Assembly: GCA_963995505.1 (NCBI GenBank)
Contig: OZ023193.1
Location: forward strand, 620,001 to 684,000
Origin: Hypericum androsaemum
Lineage: Eukaryota; Streptophyta; Magnoliopsida; Malpighiales; Hypericaceae
Length of the DNA: 64,000 nt
Direction of reading: 5' to 3'
Every line of letters begins with the position of its first letter. Position 1 is the stretch's first letter. Positions 1-12,160 of this stretch are shown piece by piece. A model generated the notes under the pieces. That model was not told the DNA's origin. It ran no database searches and worked only from the letters and a program-made list of their open reading frames with translations. Made by a program: the position numbers and the translations under genes.

Positions 1-349
1 GGTGAATCTAAAAATTGTTAATGGCTGGAAGTGGATTTTCATTGCGATTGTAAACGAAATCCAAACGATTTGACACCAAAACATACCTCCTTTGTTTTTT
101 TATTTTTCATTTTTACACCAAACTATAAATACTTTTGAGACTAATCCCGAACTCATACCCTACCCTTCGACTAAAATATCAGTGTTTCTAAAACGTGGCC
201 ACTTCACGTAAGCATGGCCCAAAACGGGACAAGAAATATTAAAGAGATTCAAATAACCTAAACTAATAATCAAAGAAAATTCACTTTAAAAGGTATGTAT
301 CTTCCTTCCCTTCCCTTCTAATTATACTTTATGCTATATACAAAGTAAC

Positions 350-1060
350 ATTTTTTTAAACGAAGACATTTATTAACAATGAAAAGTAAATATTTACAAT
401 AGATCCCCAAGATACAGAGCCATCCCACACCAAAACCAAAATCCCACCAAAACAGTTAGTCGCTACTTTTTTTGAAGGAATCTAAATAGAGCGTAAGATC
501 TTGGCCACCAAAAACCTTGGACTTGCGCGACCGAAACAACCACTCGCGGACACGTAAGAGGAGAAGTTCACAATTGCAATTCATAGCTCAGGAAATTGCA
601 CTATTTTTTGCTCCAAAATACTGGGGATCATGAGACCTACGAATAATAATAATAATGGTCGGGGTTGGTTGAAACTAAAACGTGCTGTATCTTAGTTGAT
701 GACAAAAAAATATCGATTTTATAAATGACCTCTCATGAGGCTATACAAACATCACTAAATCCGTGATAGTACCAAATAGAGCAAACTAAATCTTTTCTGG
801 CATACTAGCCCTAAGATCCAACCAAGCGGAGAAAGACGAGGTAATGCAGCGCACCACACACCACCTAATGCCAACCTTCCATGTAATATAATTCCATAAC
901 CACAGAGAAAATTACAATGAAGAAAAAAATGCACACTTGTCTCGTCTACGTTACTGCATAAAAAACATAAATAGTCCCAAGCTTCAATCCGATTTGTTCT
1001 TATTAAAACATCCTTAGTTGAAATTTTTCCACGGAGTAGTACAAAGTAAAATTTGATATA
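350..1060 (-). mobile_element. LINE (non-LTR retrotransposon) 3' remnant, minus strand
   Basis: Read on the minus strand, about 1050-880 encodes a degenerate reverse-transcriptase zinc-binding (zf-RVT) region of plant LINEs, with the cysteine-histidine core CFLCSNVDETSVHFFLHC preceded by a KDVLIRTNRIEAW-like stretch. Toward lower coordinates it runs into a typical LINE tail, where the minus strand reads AATAAATGTCTTCG followed by a short A run near 350. No intact reading frame remains. It is shared with the duplicate at 33.9-34.4 kb, so it predates the duplication. Confidence 0.6.
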
Positions 1061-1239
1061 GTAAAATGGAAATGTTCTATATATAATTCTAATCTAAAAT
1101 ATCAGGTTAAATAATGCAACGGACACGTCATTTCCTCCTTATATAATCCGATTTGTTTTTACATTGAGGTTCCTCTTGTTGGCGGTAGCCACATGTAGTG
1201 TATATGCTCTACATGTTTAGTGTACTGTGTCGTTTGTAT

Positions 1240-1376
1240 TCACAGAATTCGGATTATTTGAATTCGTATCCGAAATAATTTTAAATTTTGGATAATTTAT
1301 TATTCAGATTCGGATCGAAAAATAGCAATTTTGGATAATGAGAAATTCGAATTATCCGAATATTCACCCCTAATTG
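1240..1376. mobile_element. hAT-type MITE fragment (GATTCGGAT-rich)
   Basis: A short segment rich in GATTCGGA and TATCCGAA motifs ends in a CCGAATATTCACCCCTAA sequence. It resembles the complete MITE at 46821-47352, whose end reads CCGAATGCTCACTCCTAA. The same fragment sits in duplicate copy B at about 34.60-34.74 kb. Only one terminus is recognisable here. Confidence 0.5.
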
Positions 1377-1602
1377 GGATACATCATCTGCATTTTTCTT
1401 AATTTTAAGGTTAACATATGTGTGTATATACATAAGATAACATATATAAGGTAATTAATTTTTATAAGGCCACTATATGTAAATACATATGTTAAAAGAA
1501 GATGGACGTACAATTAGAAAAGGTAATAAAGTGATACTTACCGCCCCAAAACGAAGTCCATGGCTGCCTCCAACTATCCTTTTCTATAGCCGTGAGCTGC
1601 CG

Positions 1603-2590
1603 TTGGTGTAACGAGTTTACACCAATAATTAATGACCACTCAATATGTTTTTATTTTGGTTGTAATGACCACACAATAAGTTGGCAAGAATTTGGCGCAA
1701 TGTCAAATTAAAAATATAACTATGAAAATTAGTAGTGGGGGATTTTGATTCCACGTGTCAAATCAGTATTATATCACCGTGCAAAATATTCATTGACGCG
1801 ATGATTACGTGTGTATGTATATTCTTCATGCATATTTTTTTGTTGTATATCATAATGTTTCTGAGACACAAGTCAGCATACGATTTTTGCCAAAATTAAT
1901 ACCCTCATGGCACCAATTTAAAATTAAAAATTTAAATTTCTAGTATGAGGGTATATTTGTAATTTTTAGTAATATTATTTGAATTTCATTTATTTGTGTC
2001 ATTTTAACAAGTTGAAGCCATATCATTATTGTCACGTCAACAAAAGTCAAAGCTTATATTAGAAAAGGGTCCTAAGTATCTATTTTACATAATACATGGT
2101 ATTAAAATAGGTATTTCCATAACAGAGGGTTCAAAAAATCTATTTTAATGCAACTATAATATTTTTATCCCTTTTCAAAATGACACGGCTCATTGCAAAT
2201 CTGAAATCAGTAGAATCATAATTTTTTATAAAAGAACGTAACCAAGAATCAAGAAGGCACGCGCCGAAAACACGCAGAAGGAAAATGATGCCAAGTTGCC
2301 CACAGGTTTACTCGTACCCGTGGTTCAAGAGGCAATTCAAGAAGTCCAAATTTATCAATTCTAGATAAAGTCCAAGCTTTAAACGGGAAATCACTAGCTT
2401 AAGTAAATCAGACTATTAACAAATCAATAACGTCTAGTAATTTGCGCTGATTGAATTTGAAACTTCTAAAGAAAAAAGTGTTTGTTTACTATTATTGGCC
2501 GTGAAACTACTCCCGAAAATTCGACTAGCACATGGAAGATTTTTTTTTTTGGGTAAATTGTGAACTCATTTCTTTTTTGTAAGTAGACAA
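1603..2590. other. AT-rich intergenic sequence, no gene seen
   Basis: This stretch follows the duplicated block and is AT-rich, with scattered short repeats. I found no coding exon, terminal repeat or RNA gene in it on either strand. Confidence 0.5.
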
Positions 2591-2942
2591 TTTTCAATGT
2601 GGATGCTTCAGGCTCACCACATTTTGAAGTGTCTTGCATTGCGTCGGCAGTTATGGTCGCCTCTTGGAAGCACATAGTTCCCTGATCAAGGCGTCAACGG
2701 CTATAGAAGCCGGACTTCAAGCCATCAAAGTTGCAAATATGTACGTTCAACATCGCTTGGCACTTAGTTGCACTACGATGAAGTCCAATTGCAAAACTTC
2801 GGTAGATTCCATCAAGGAAGCATCCTTTACTATAGATTGCAACATCGAACTTTTGGCATTAGAGATGCAAAATTATTTTTTAAGTTTATTACTATATAAA
2901 CTAACTCATATACCTAGACTAGCCAATCAAATAGTAGACTGA
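2590..2942 (+). pseudogene. Degenerate RNase H-like (RVT_3) fragment of a LINE
   Basis: The plus strand first reads FNVDASGSPHFEVSC, which resembles the first beta strand and catalytic aspartate of the RNase H domain found at the 3' end of plant LINEs. After a frame change near 2665 it continues as SLIKASTAIEAGLQAIKVAN, which resembles the helix with the conserved glutamate. The rest of the domain is degenerate, and no reverse transcriptase is present upstream. I infer an old, frame-shifted LINE relic rather than a host gene; the similarity is by eye. Confidence 0.4.
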
Positions 2943-3589
2943 TTAGTTAAGCTCGTGATGTAATTATCAATATTCCACATAAACGTAAAGAGCCACTTTT
3001 ATATGACTCTCATAATTAATATAAATATAACCTACACTAAAGTATTTAAGTTTTAAAAGAATTAGACAAGCTTCAATATATTTGAACCAGGGGCGGACCA
3101 ACGGCATCAAGGGTATGGGCTTTAGAGATGAAGATGTCGGATGGGATGATTATGGATAACAAAAAATACCGAATCCAATACTATCTGTCCGAATTTAAAG
3201 ATCTCACTTCTTATTTTTTTTTCTATTTCATTATTTTTTTATAAGTAAAAAATTTCTTACTTCTCAAAGAAACCACAATAAATCAATCTGTATAACATCT
3301 AAAATATTAGATCAACACATATCTTACCAAAAATATGATAAATGTAAAGAGCAATCACAGTGCATAAGCTGCAAAAACCAAAATTACAGCATCCTCCTAA
3401 GGAACAGAGAAACATCCTGGGCCACTAAAATGCCCCTTTTTTATTTCCTATCAAATCAAAGCCTTAAGCAATATTCCTAAAATACTTGTTTTAACAAGTA
3501 GATATAGATTTTATTAAGGGTGATGGAAGAAGTTCATGAACACATTCGTAAATTTAACCCTTTTTGAAGCGCCAATCCACAGTTTTGTG

Positions 3590-4275
3590 ATCGGTAAGTC
3601 GATGGTTTTGTATGGCAACCAAGCCCATAACCCTTTTTGTAGCCAACTTTCCGAGGCAATGGGGTCACGAGGTCCGTCGCTCGTACTTTGCCACACACTG
3701 TAAGGTGTCTGATGTCTTTGTTCCTGGAAAGCTTACCAAGCGCAATGCAAAATTTGGCTTTGGAGGCGATAAGTTGGATCGGTGGTTGGTAAAGGCAGAC
3801 TCGTGGTAAGTGAAGCAAGGTTTTAACCGCCCTCCTCCCAAGCCTAAGGGGATTCATCAAGGTGCCAACCGGAGGGACGAAAGATCGTACACGTCTATTG
3901 TGGCTCGCTCGGTGTAGATACAGCAGACCCGAGGAGCAACCCCCCAATCACCTTTTCGCCCCCACCTGTAGAAGACAGGCTTCTGAGAAGCCTAGTAATC
4001 CGTACGGAGAATGTCAAGCATTTGGATGACATATTGCTTAGCTTTGGCCATTCACCTACTTGGTGGAGTGCAGACACTGATTACCTTTTAAGGATATGGA
4101 GGAGAAGTACTCATGGCTGCCTAAACTCAAGACTATTCTTGCCCATGTTGATGATTGGAGCCCTTCGATCCCGACGGCACAGCGCTGTGCTTGGCTTGAG
4201 GTTTCTTGGAAGTTCAATGATTTCTACAACTGGCTCACGTTCAATGCCACTTCACACACACACTAGCCACAGAGA
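3590..4275 (+). pseudogene. Degenerate LINE ORF1-type RNA-binding protein fragment
   Basis: The reading frame at 3612-3809 contains an RRM-like segment, with ITLFVANFPRQWG as the RNP2-like strand and GKLTKRNAKFGFG near the RNP1 position. About 350 bp further on, another frame reads VDDWSPSIPTAQRCAWLEV, resembling the conserved block that follows the RRM in plant LINE ORF1 proteins. Frames change between the two and no continuous protein is possible. Host splicing-factor RRM genes are an alternative, but the second motif argues for a retroelement. Confidence 0.5.
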
Positions 4276-4375
4276 GAAACTCCCCGGTTTCTTGGAAGCT
4301 TTCGAGCTATTTTCGTTTCTTGATAGGCCTAACCAGAAATCTCCATCTCCATGGTTGGAGTTGGTTTCCGTTTAG

Positions 4376-5350
4376 ATGTCCCAATAGCCCAAATTAAGCC
4401 TACTAATAGGTCCAATGGGCCATACGACTTACAGTTGGTTGAAAAATTATTGCTCGATAAAATAGCATGTGCCATATTAGAGAATCTATTAAAAATATAA
4501 TAAATGTGCATAGAATTTTTTATAGTAATTTAATAATTTACCAAGTGAATGATTAATTGTTATATATTTGCATGTATATCGTATATTTTTATCACAACAT
4601 ATTTTATCCTATGTTATTTCTGCAGGTGTTATTGACATTAACATGCAAATAATAACTCATCCTAATTTCAAATTTACATATCATAACAACATTTAATTCT
4701 AATTTCCAGGTGTATAAAAAACTTTTCAAATGCACAAACAAACAAAATAAAATAATTTCCAACCGTGTAAATATTTACTTCATAAAAAGATTAACCAGCC
4801 TAATGGAGAGCTCCTCAAGCAAATGAATGAGATCGTCAATCTTCTGCTGCAGACAACCATGCACATCTGCAGAATTAGCATCTATTCTATATTTCACGAC
4901 GTTATTTACACATGTTAAGGCTAGTATGAGTACACTATGAAGTTCCACCAGGAAATCGTAGAAACCGTTACGCTAGTATGAGTTAAGTAGTAGTTTGACA
5001 TGGGAATTAGACTATATATTCACAATGCTGACAAAATCGATTTGTGTATGTCGGTTTTTACACGTCAAATCATGAAGTAGAGCGCAAACCGCTGATCGTT
5101 AAACCGTCTGCAGTACGCGGAAGCAGGAGCTCTGATCTCTGCATATGACACTATGCAGGAGGTTGATTTACATCTTTGCAAGTTGTCACTGCAGAAGTTG
5201 ATTATGGATGATGAAAACTGCGTATAAGCTCCAAACACAAACATCCAGACACTACTATCCAGCATAACTGCTGCAAAAAATCCTGTTAGAAGTCTGTGGT
5301 TGACTGTTTGTTGATTTGTGGCTACTGCAAAAGATCTTCTTTTGACCCAG
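4376..5350. other. 3' flank of the presenilin gene
   Basis: This is AT-rich sequence immediately downstream of the presenilin stop codon on the minus strand. The nearest few hundred bases are presumably 3' UTR. No other exon, transposon end or RNA gene was recognised. Confidence 0.4.
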
Positions 5351-6756
5351 TCAGAAGAATACCAGATTCGTTGAAGTACCGACGATAAAAGGCTCCAACA
5401 ACAACCGAGTCAAGAAGTAAAAGATAACACCTAAGCCAATGGAAATAGGGAGAGCTGGCAGACCCCTGGCGAAAATTGACAACAGAATAAGAGTGCAGCC
5501 AAGTCCAGAAATAATTCCGAGGTAGCAAGCATACACCGTCATCAAATCATACATTGCAGCCCTACCCACAAGAACACTGTAGAAGATAAAGTCTCCAAGA
5601 CCGAGCTTAGTACTCTCATTACCCGAATTCTGCACGTCAATAAGAGGAGGCATTTCCTCGTCGTCAACAATCTGAGACTGACGATCGCAAACCATCGCGG
5701 AACACTCCAACTGATTTCTGATGGGGGGTGGAATCTCCGGAGAAGATGCCACCAACAAGGATCCCTCAAACAAATCGTTAAACCGTGCAGCATCAAAATT
5801 CTCCAAGATCCTCGCAGTATCGAAATTCTCAAAGATGTTCGAAATGTCATACATGTCACCACTCCAGCCCCGGGAACCTGTAATCTCAGAAACAGTTGGT
5901 CGAGCCTCATAAACCAATCCCGGAATCTCGTCATTCCGGCTCTCTGCCAACTCCAGAAGCAGCTTAATCGGGCCATGAGGGGACAAGACAGCCACCAAGT
6001 CGTAAACAGCCAATGCCACCAGCAAAACCCACGTAGTCCACTCCGGCAACTTGGTAAGCCAAACAGCCGCAATTATCCCCAGCACTACCATATACCCTTG
6101 CCTCAGAATAATCGGGATTCCACGAGAACACAACGACAGAACCCCGACGATCGTAAAATTGAACAACAGCACGAAAAACGTGATCACATCGATCGGTATA
6201 GAGAAGTACTGGACAAATGCCAAAAAGATCGCCCCTCCCATTCCACCTACACAAAACAAGCACACCAATTAAATTGAAGGAGGATGCACCGCCCCATGGT
6301 CCGACTTATTGTATTTTCCAGTGTACTTTGTCCCCACTCACACATATCCCGGAAACTTTCACATCAAATCACTTAACCCTTTTGAGATAGAACCTATCAT
6401 ATCACAGAGGAGTACAGTATAAGCAAGAAAGAAAGGAAAGAAAGAATACCCAAGATAGCGAAGGTGGAGAAGCGTTGTTGGCGGTTGAAGGAGGAGGCGG
6501 AGACGTAGTTGTAGTAGTAGAGGAGGGCCATGAAGAAGGTGGAGCCAGCGAGGACGACGACAAAGACGAGCGCCTCGAGGAGGGCTGCGCGGAGCTTGAC
6601 GGAGGCGGGGTTCTCGACGAAGACCGATTTGACGTCGGTGCTCGGCCGCGGCAGCGCGTAGACGATCAGCACCACCACGAGCATGCACATCGAAACAGGC
6701 GCCATCAGCCCTACGATCTCCGCTCCGATCGTGTCGAGTACGCTGGACTCCGCCAT
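5351..6756 (-). CDS. PSN: Presenilin, catalytic subunit of gamma-secretase (two exons)
   Basis: Presenilin is the intramembrane aspartyl protease of gamma-secretase, acting in endomembranes. Exon 1 is 6756-6450 and exon 2 is 6246-5351; the intron 6449-6247 has GT-AG ends and splits a glycine codon. The product is 400 residues. Evidence includes multiple hydrophobic segments, the first catalytic motif AVYDLVAVL (Asp185), the second GLGDFIFYS (Asp321) and the C-terminal LPALP motif (366-369). Between the aspartates is a long acidic loop with two similar ENFD-containing units, typical of the variable cytosolic loop. The chosen ATG starts MAESSVLDTIGAEI, matching the usual presenilin N-terminus; an upstream in-frame ATG at 6891 would add 45 basic residues and is less likely. 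No disabling mutation is visible, so this is the best-preserved gene in the window. Confidence 0.93.
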
Positions 6757-8289
6757 GAGATTCCTCTCTCCCGGTCTCTTCGGTGGGGAATTTCGTCGAG
6801 CAGGTGGCGGGTCGGTGGCATTTTGGCGCGAATTACATGCACCTTGTACTCTTCTTTTGGTCAACTTCGCCTCTTGTAAAGGCGTAGTCATTGTTGGGAA
6901 TTTTTTTTTCCTCTTTAAATCTTGATTTATTAGATTGTTAGTTTTGGGTTTTTATAATGAGAGAGATATGGTCAGATTTATGTATTTTCCATTTCCTATA
7001 GAAATATCAAGAATGTTAAAGAAATTATTTTAGGATACTAAAGATTATAATTAAGATTTATATTACTTGAGTTATAAGAAAAGGGTTATGTTATGTATCT
7101 ATTAAGATTTATACTGTGTTTTTCTTCTTCTCCGGTCGTTAATTTAAAATAAGCAAGGTAATTTTTTTAACTTAACCAAAAAATTTCAAATAGAATTAAT
7201 CTAGTTTATCGAATTCGAACCTTAGCGTCCCTCAATCTCAAGAGAGTTCACATTTGAAGGTTGTTTCTATAACACAAAGACCACTGACACCAAGAGCCAG
7301 AAAGGATGACTAGTCATTCTTCGCATCTCTGCCTGGAGTTTCCCCGGAAGGTTTATACAGCACCAATGAAGGGTTCAGAATAAAGCTAGAAATTACTCAT
7401 TCACGACCCTCGTGGAACTTTAAACCAAAAGGTAAATGTATAACATAATTCAGAAGATATCTGTAAAGATCCAGTCCTAAGCATCTCTTATTTGAGATCA
7501 TAAGATTGATCTCATAGAAAAATCAATCATAAAACAATCCCAGTGCTTTAGGATATTTCACATCTACATTTATACACATACAGTGTAACTTTTGTGAGTA
7601 ATACAATCACATCTACATTTATAGTTTGAATTTGAGATCTTTAGTTAATTTATAACAACCATTTACTAGTTAGTCCATGCTATATTTATTAAATTACTTA
7701 CTAGTTGATGTGCCCGTTCACTGATTTTTTAGCGATTTTCTGGTTAACAACACTAATTTTATCTTTATTTTGATAAATTCAGCTACATTTAGTCGTTGTT
7801 TGTCGTATCTTAACATAATCACAATAAAATTAATATGCCTAAAGTTACGATAACGAAGATTTAGTAAGAAATATGCCGTAACGTGACATGGAAAAAAGTT
7901 GAACGCTCTTTACTGGTATCCCATTGTAATATTACATGTACGTTGGTATTAATAATATACTCTATTACTGTCGAACCTTATTTTTAAAATGATTTTCCTG
8001 ATAATATTTTTTACGTTTGTGAGATTTAAATTCAAAACTTGCTTAAGTAAATCTAAATTTCTTATTCGATAAGTTTCATACGATTCAGTGACAAATTTTG
8101 TGTTAGATTTTGTTCGGAAAATCTTAGACATCTCAAACTGGAAGAAGCCAAAAGCTCACGTCCTGTACTCATTCTTTTTGAAAGGGATGTCCTGTACTCA
8201 CCTGCTTGGCCTTTTACGTACCAAATCATTAATTTTGTCTAACATGTAATCAAAGGAATATTTTGATTTGCAGATAGATTGTATTACTC

Positions 8290-8660
8290 CAAACTTGTTT
8301 GATACATCCCAGAGAAATCCTTACATCGCAATCCAAAAGAAAACCCCACTATACAAAACATAATTACACAAGTAATGTAATCAAGTTAGTTTCTACCTAA
8401 AGATTCTAAGTAGAGCAAAAAATTTTGGCCCACCAATTCATTAGAAAAATTCGCCCACAAAATCCATTTCCGGGCTCTATTGGTGATAGAATGAATAAGA
8501 AGCTCCTGATAAAATGCTCGCCTTGAAAAATTAAATGGTTCCAATATAACTAGTTATCCATGTAATTGTGCCGAAGGACAACAACCAAACCTTGTTAAAC
8601 ATTCCACCACGAACCAAGGCTGACCAGTTTTCCAAAACCATCCTAAGAGACTGTCCTGCG
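8290..8660 (-). mobile_element. Possible LINE 3' remnant
   Basis: On the minus strand, this segment resembles the 3' tail of the LINE relic at 350-1060: both contain a stretch like TTGGTGGCCAAGATTTTGCTCTA. It lacks an open frame and a clear poly-A tail. The assignment rests on this partial similarity only. Confidence 0.35.
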
Positions 8661-8782
8661 CACCATAAGAGACTTAAAAGCTATTTTGGGACTGCCAAGT
8701 ATTGGGCCGTGTCTAAAGTCTAAACTCTAAACAACAACTCAATTATTAAATAGTGAGAGAGTTTTTAATTTTTAATTTATTA

Positions 8783-8976
8783 GGCTGAAAATTTAATTTA
8801 TTTGAAACGATAATGATGCATCACATACTACTTACTTAGTTTAAATATAAATTAGTCGCTGAAAATTTAATTAACCGTAATGATACACCAAATATGATCT
8901 ACTCGTTTCAAGCATAATTTAGTTGGCTTAAAATTTAATTGAATTGAAACAATGATGATACACCACATATGATCTG
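8783..8976. repeat. Tandem repeat, three diverged units of about 65-75 bp
   Basis: Three consecutive units start at about 8783, 8857 and 8923. Each begins GGCTGAAAATTTAATT or a close variant, continues with GAAACGATAATGATGCATCAC-like sequence and ends near a TAGTTG/TAGTCG motif. They are clearly diverged from each other. Confidence 0.6.
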
Positions 8977-9483
8977 TCGCAAATCTAAAAGAGATCAAAG
9001 ATAAGATCTATGTTGATACCATAATATATTTTCGGGAACCGTACAGGTGGTCCTTAACCTAACCACATGCACTGGTTTGTTTGATAGATAATCTCTTCTT
9101 TTTTAATAGCTGTTGCTAAATTAAAAATAAATTAATGGGAGGTTAATTGGTTAACAAAACAAGGACTAATGAAAATTTTATGATAATGAGAGGGGTGAAT
9201 TTCAACACTTATAAACTAATTCAAGGTATTGCTAACACGTCTCCTCAAACGAGATTCACCGAGCTGAAGATTTGCACGGACTTTGATTTCACCAACGTTC
9301 AAGAAATGGGGTCTGTGAGCACAATAATGTGTACGGAATCAATCTGCTCTGATATCGTGTTACAGTCTTCATATCTAATCTGAAATTTTAAGACAATAAA
9401 TTGGTAGATTTTGAACAGTTATGAACTAGTTCATCATTATTGTACTAATCAATGCGATATTATCAACACAATAATAATAATAA

Positions 9484-10529
9484 GGATAAATTTCCCTTTA
9501 GTCCCTGGTCTATAGTAAAATTACCTCTAGGGTCCCTGCTTTTTAAAAAATTATTTAGTCATCCCTGCTTTATCTTAAAATATTGGTCTTGGGTCCCTAG
9601 CTGACGTCATTAATCTTTTTTTTTATTTTTGTCATGGAAATGACCAAAATACTCTTAAACAAAAAAAATAAAAAATTATCATGAAACCTTGAAATATCAA
9701 GAACAACCAAGAACACCATGAACACTCTTAATCAGTTGGAAATCTAGATTACACTGAATCTCATCGAAGACAACACTAAATTAATCCACCAAGAACAACC
9801 GTGAGGCTATTCGGCAAGCAAGCGACGCCATTTACACTTAGTGGATTAAATCATCGAAAGCTAGGAATATGAGAGAAGCCCTAAGATCCCTAAATCAACG
9901 AAGATTTTCACCCTAATTGGCTAATTCATAAGAAGCCCTAAAATCCCTCGCAAATTGATGGATTAGGGCACAGAAGAGTGGGGGAGGAGGGTCGAGGTGG
10001 GTCTTTGGCGTGGGTGGGTCTCCAATTGACGCGAGGCAGAACTCTCTATTGGAGCTGACATGTACGACGCCAAGACCGTCGTCGACCACTTCTCCAGTTT
10101 CAACGTCACCAACTGCCTCTTCCAGGTTGAAGTTCGACGCCAATAAGAAGAAGGACGAGTTCGCTCGCCTCCAGGAGAAGTACGGCATCGACGCCCCTCC
10201 GCCTCCTCCAGGTCGAAGTTCGACGCCAAGAACATCGGGTTCTTGTATTCAGTTTTGATTAAAACAATTTTGATTTTATGTTTATTTCTGGGTTTAGTGT
10301 TCTTGTGTTTTTATTGCCTAAAGGTTGAAGATGATGAATTTTTTATTTTTTGTCTAAGGGTATTTTGGTTATTTCCTTGACAAAAACCAAAAAAAAGATT
10401 GTTGACGTTAATCAGGGACCCGAGACCAACATTTTTAGATAAAGCAGGGACGGCTAAATAATTTTTAAAAAAAGCAGGGACCTTAGAGGTAATTTTACTA
10501 TAGATCAAAGACTAGAGGACAATTTACCC
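9484..10529. mobile_element. Non-autonomous MULE, complete, with captured-looking interior
   Basis: The 1046-bp element is bounded by a perfect 9-bp target-site duplication TAATAATAA (9475-9483 and 10530-10538), diagnostic of the Mutator superfamily. Its ends are long inverted repeats beginning GGATAAATT and GGGTAAATT and sharing blocks such as TAGTAAAATTACCTCTA and GGGTCCCTGC. No transposase is encoded. The interior at 9990-10255 is GC-rich and partly open on the plus strand, including a KKKDEFARLQEKYGIDAPPPPP stretch and a repeated GAAGTTCGACGCCAA motif, as expected for captured exon sequence. The donor gene was not identified. Confidence 0.85.
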
Positions 10530-10538
10530 TAATAATAA

Positions 10539-12151
10539 AGATACTTTAATATGCTTTTAGACTTGTGTCACGTAGTAGACATGTATTATACCTTCGCTTT
10601 CATTTCTTAGATTTAATCAAGATTTCATTTACTCAAATCTTCAATAATTCAAGGTTTATAATTTAAAATGATAAAATTTTGTCACCACATAATTTCTTTC
10701 GTTAACCCATACTTCTCTCTTTTTGTGTGAGTGGTCCGATCTCCACCATATGTCACTTGAGCCATTTTTTCTTATATGATTTAGGATATATGTTTGGAAG
10801 TCAAAACTATGTTATTTATCTGTCGGCCTAATAGTAACAATAATTCTAGAAGATAACATGTCATTTGCGTGATAGATTTAAAATATAGGGCTCAAGAGGA
10901 CGACTCATCGATCGATGCATCAATTCCTAATAATATTTAGACGGTCAATAATAACTACAAATAGCATTTGATATAATCTCCCCGTGGTGTGTTTAACAAT
11001 GCCAGAAAATGAAGAGCTGACACAAGGAACTAGGATATTATTTTGCTCTAGCAAATTATATTGTAATCTGAAGAAAAAAATAGACTTCATGTCACATTTA
11101 TTTGTAAATAAATAAGAAACTTAGAATTTGTAACCCCAAATTAAAAAGAGTGGAAATTCCAAATAAAAATATTTGTAGGGGTTCGAGTGAAAAATATTTA
11201 GTATCGAGTTAATTGCAATCTGGCTATTATTATTTTTTTGAAAAGAAATCTGGCTATTAGAACAATAATAGTAGACTAATCGAAACATACTTTTCCTATA
11301 TTTCCCGGTGGAGGCGAAAGTAGTCGGTCCTAGGGCCTTGTCTACGCGTTGTCCTCTATCTGGTTGCATGGCTAAGCTTAGAGGGACGCCTAAGATTTTT
11401 TTATCTACTTGTTTTTGTTCTTTTTCTTTTTTCTTTGTGCTAGCGTTAATTCAAAGGTCTGTACAAAACAATAATACAAGAAAGGTTTTCCTGTTAATTT
11501 TCGCGTGCTCAAAGTAGCCGTTTTTTAACCAACCTTGTTTTCTTATCTTTTTTGGGTGCAATCAGCTGAAATGGATAATAGATCCTTTACCATTCAGAAA
11601 AATAGTAGATGGATTATTTTGCACGAAATGCATATGTTTGAAGTCATGGGAGCATTTTCTAGAAAACCTCTTGCAAAGATTAATTTATAATTTGACGATA
11701 TACAAGCGTGACACGTCATCTCATTGGGTGGATGATTAATCTCATACGTGTCAACTCCTATGGAGTTCGTTCAATTTTAATTCAAAATTTTGAGTATAAA
11801 TAAAAAATGAATAAGCATATAAATTTGTAAGAAAATTTTTATAAGATAAATACATACTTAAATTAGTTAATCACTTCTAGAATTACAACACCTGTCTAGT
11901 AGCGTCAATATTTTTTATCTTTCGAAAAAACTTGAACATATTTAGAGATCGAATTTTCTAAAATATAACATTATTAAATTTTTATTGAAATTTTTTTAAC
12001 ACATTTTAAAATTCGACCCATTTAAATTTACCCCGATACAAATATGAGGTAATCTAAACCATAAATATATTGTGGGTTTGTTTTCTGATTGCCGCAAACC
12101 GGAGAGGTGGAGAAAGACAGAAGAGAGCTCATGTGCAACTTCTAGACGGAA
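10539..12151. other. AT-rich intergenic sequence
   Basis: No coding exon, transposon terminus or RNA gene was recognised here on either strand. Short frames in this interval show no conserved motif. Confidence 0.45.
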
Positions 12152-12160
12152 TACTTTATT

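Larger units (their letters stand above)
1..1600. repeat. Segmental duplication, copy A (partner 33580-36192)
   Basis: Nearly the whole first 1.6 kb realigns, in the same orientation, with 33580-36192. Shared landmarks in the same order are the GATTTGACACCAAAA segment, the CCAAGATACAGA segment, the CACGGAGTAGTAC segment, a GAATCCGAA-rich stretch and the final segment ending GTGAGCTGCC. The 2.6-kb partner is longer only because of a LINE insertion and a TA microsatellite. Copy A retains about 100 bp (around 910-1010) that copy B has lost. The left boundary may lie outside the window. Confidence 0.85.
6892..9474. other. Intergenic sequence upstream of presenilin
   Basis: The first several hundred bases (6760-7200) are the likely presenilin promoter and 5' UTR. 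The rest is AT-rich and holds a LINE-like remnant (8290-8660) and a three-unit tandem repeat (8783-8976), listed separately. I see no other gene. Confidence 0.5.

Noticed and set aside
5542..6263. Several frames overlapping presenilin in other frames and on the plus strand
   Set aside because: The presenilin frame has the catalytic motifs and proper splice sites; the others have none and are shadows.
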